Shown one piece after another: positions 49,331-49,470 of a stretch of DNA of 49,470 bases. The translations under genes were made by a program, and so were the position numbers. Under the pieces are notes generated by a model, which saw only the letters and a list, made by a program, of their open reading frames with translations, did not search any database and was not told where the DNA came from. The stretch comes from Peribacillus frigoritolerans. Lineage in GTDB: Bacteria; Bacillota; Bacilli; Bacillales; DSM-1321. The stretch lies in the NCBI RefSeq assembly GCF_030676415.1, contig NZ_JAUUTW010000036.1, positions 1-49,470 of the forward strand, written 5' to 3'. Numbering within the stretch: the stretch's first letter is position 1; each line of letters starts with the position of its first letter.

Positions 49331-49470
49331 CTAGTGGATATGCAAATGTTCATCGTATACATAGTCCTGTTTGCGGAAAAATCCTTCTTTGGTGCGAGGA
49401 CGTGTATAAGGTAAAGCCGGTATGATTTCTTTGTTAAATAGGTAGCTTGTAATCGCTGGTGTTTTATAAG
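49331..49470 (-). mobile_element. Truncated IS1182-family transposase (cut by the window edge)
   Basis: On the minus strand a frame runs in from the right edge and ends at TAG 49331-49333. It reads KTPAITSYLFNKEIIPALPY, TRPRTKEGFFRKQDYVYDEH, then LHIH. The P-Y-T-R-P-x-T-K-x-G-F-F-R-K-x-x-Y-V-Y-D-E pattern is that of IS1182-type transposases. It breaks off where the cysteine cluster (CxxC) should follow, so the 3' part is deleted or frameshifted. Whether the 5' part is intact lies outside the window. Confidence 0.8.

Noticed and set aside
49302..49335. NotI (GCGGCCGC) and SpeI (ACTAGT) sites close together, reminiscent of a cloning polylinker
   Set aside because: The surroundings do not match vector sequence as I remember it, and the adjacent bases encode an IS1182-type transposase; chance or IS erosion is simpler, though a vector screen would settle it.

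Overview
The window looks like chromosomal DNA of a low-GC, spore-former-type Bacillaceae bacterium. My best guess is the Peribacillus / Bacillus simplex group, inferred from the protein families, strong AGGAGG ribosome binding sites, a CcpA-type cre site, a YfmQ-family protein, RsbR-type and MocR-type regulators, a heterocycloanthracin cluster, and the Bacillaceae intergenic repeat family. No rRNA, tRNA, CRISPR array or prophage was seen.

Layout. 0-10 kb: mixed housekeeping and stress genes: a DUF1641 protein (cut by the window edge), a DJ-1/PfpI protein divergent from an Lrp/AsnC regulator, an RsbR-like STAS protein without the usual phospho-threonines, a GNAT acetyltransferase, small peptides, a decayed quinone oxidoreductase fused to another gene remnant, an FHA plus winged-helix protein, the SelO pseudokinase, and a MarR regulator divergent from an NAD(P)H oxidoreductase. 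10-29 kb: a catabolic island. The minus strand carries a Dpp/Opp-type ABC importer (two permeases, two ATPases), then a YesM/YesN-like two-component system and a sodium:solute symporter. The plus strand carries two paralogous substrate-binding lipoproteins, two amidohydrolases of the chlorohydrolase type (one without the metal-binding HxH), three tandem cytosine-deaminase-like amidohydrolases and an NCS2 permease. Three plus-strand transcription units start with the same promoter architecture: AGTAAARAT direct repeats exactly 21 bp apart, with TATAAT exactly 58 bp from the first repeat and no -35 box. This points to one activator, most simply the AraC-type response regulator encoded next door.

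29-35 kb: a thiazole/oxazole-modified peptide (heterocycloanthracin/sonorensin-like) cluster: a precursor with 13 Cys at every third position, an internal terminator, a ThiF-like maturation protein, a fused leader-binding/YcaO cyclodehydratase and a SagB-type dehydrogenase. No exporter or immunity gene is adjacent. 35-44 kb: a MocR regulator, a repeat-rich gene-free stretch, a small membrane protein, a YfmQ-family protein, an RpiR regulator with a NanE / PTS EIICB operon (cre site plus three GTTTTCAAT boxes), and a decayed ABC transporter / amidohydrolase locus in which only the ATPase is intact.

44-49.5 kb: a MutS2-like ATPase without the Smr nuclease domain, preceded by a ~415-nt leader that carries a 7-codon peptide and three successive intrinsic terminators with competing pairings. 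The architecture resembles ribosome-mediated attenuators of antibiotic-resistance genes. It is followed by an Rrf2 regulator and a thioredoxin-reductase-like flavoprotein sharing an identical 8-9-8 palindromic operator, an IS1595-type remnant, a methyltransferase, and an IS1182-type transposase remnant at the right edge. The two observations most worth following are the shared activator-type promoter of the amidohydrolase island and the attenuator in front of the Smr-less MutS2.
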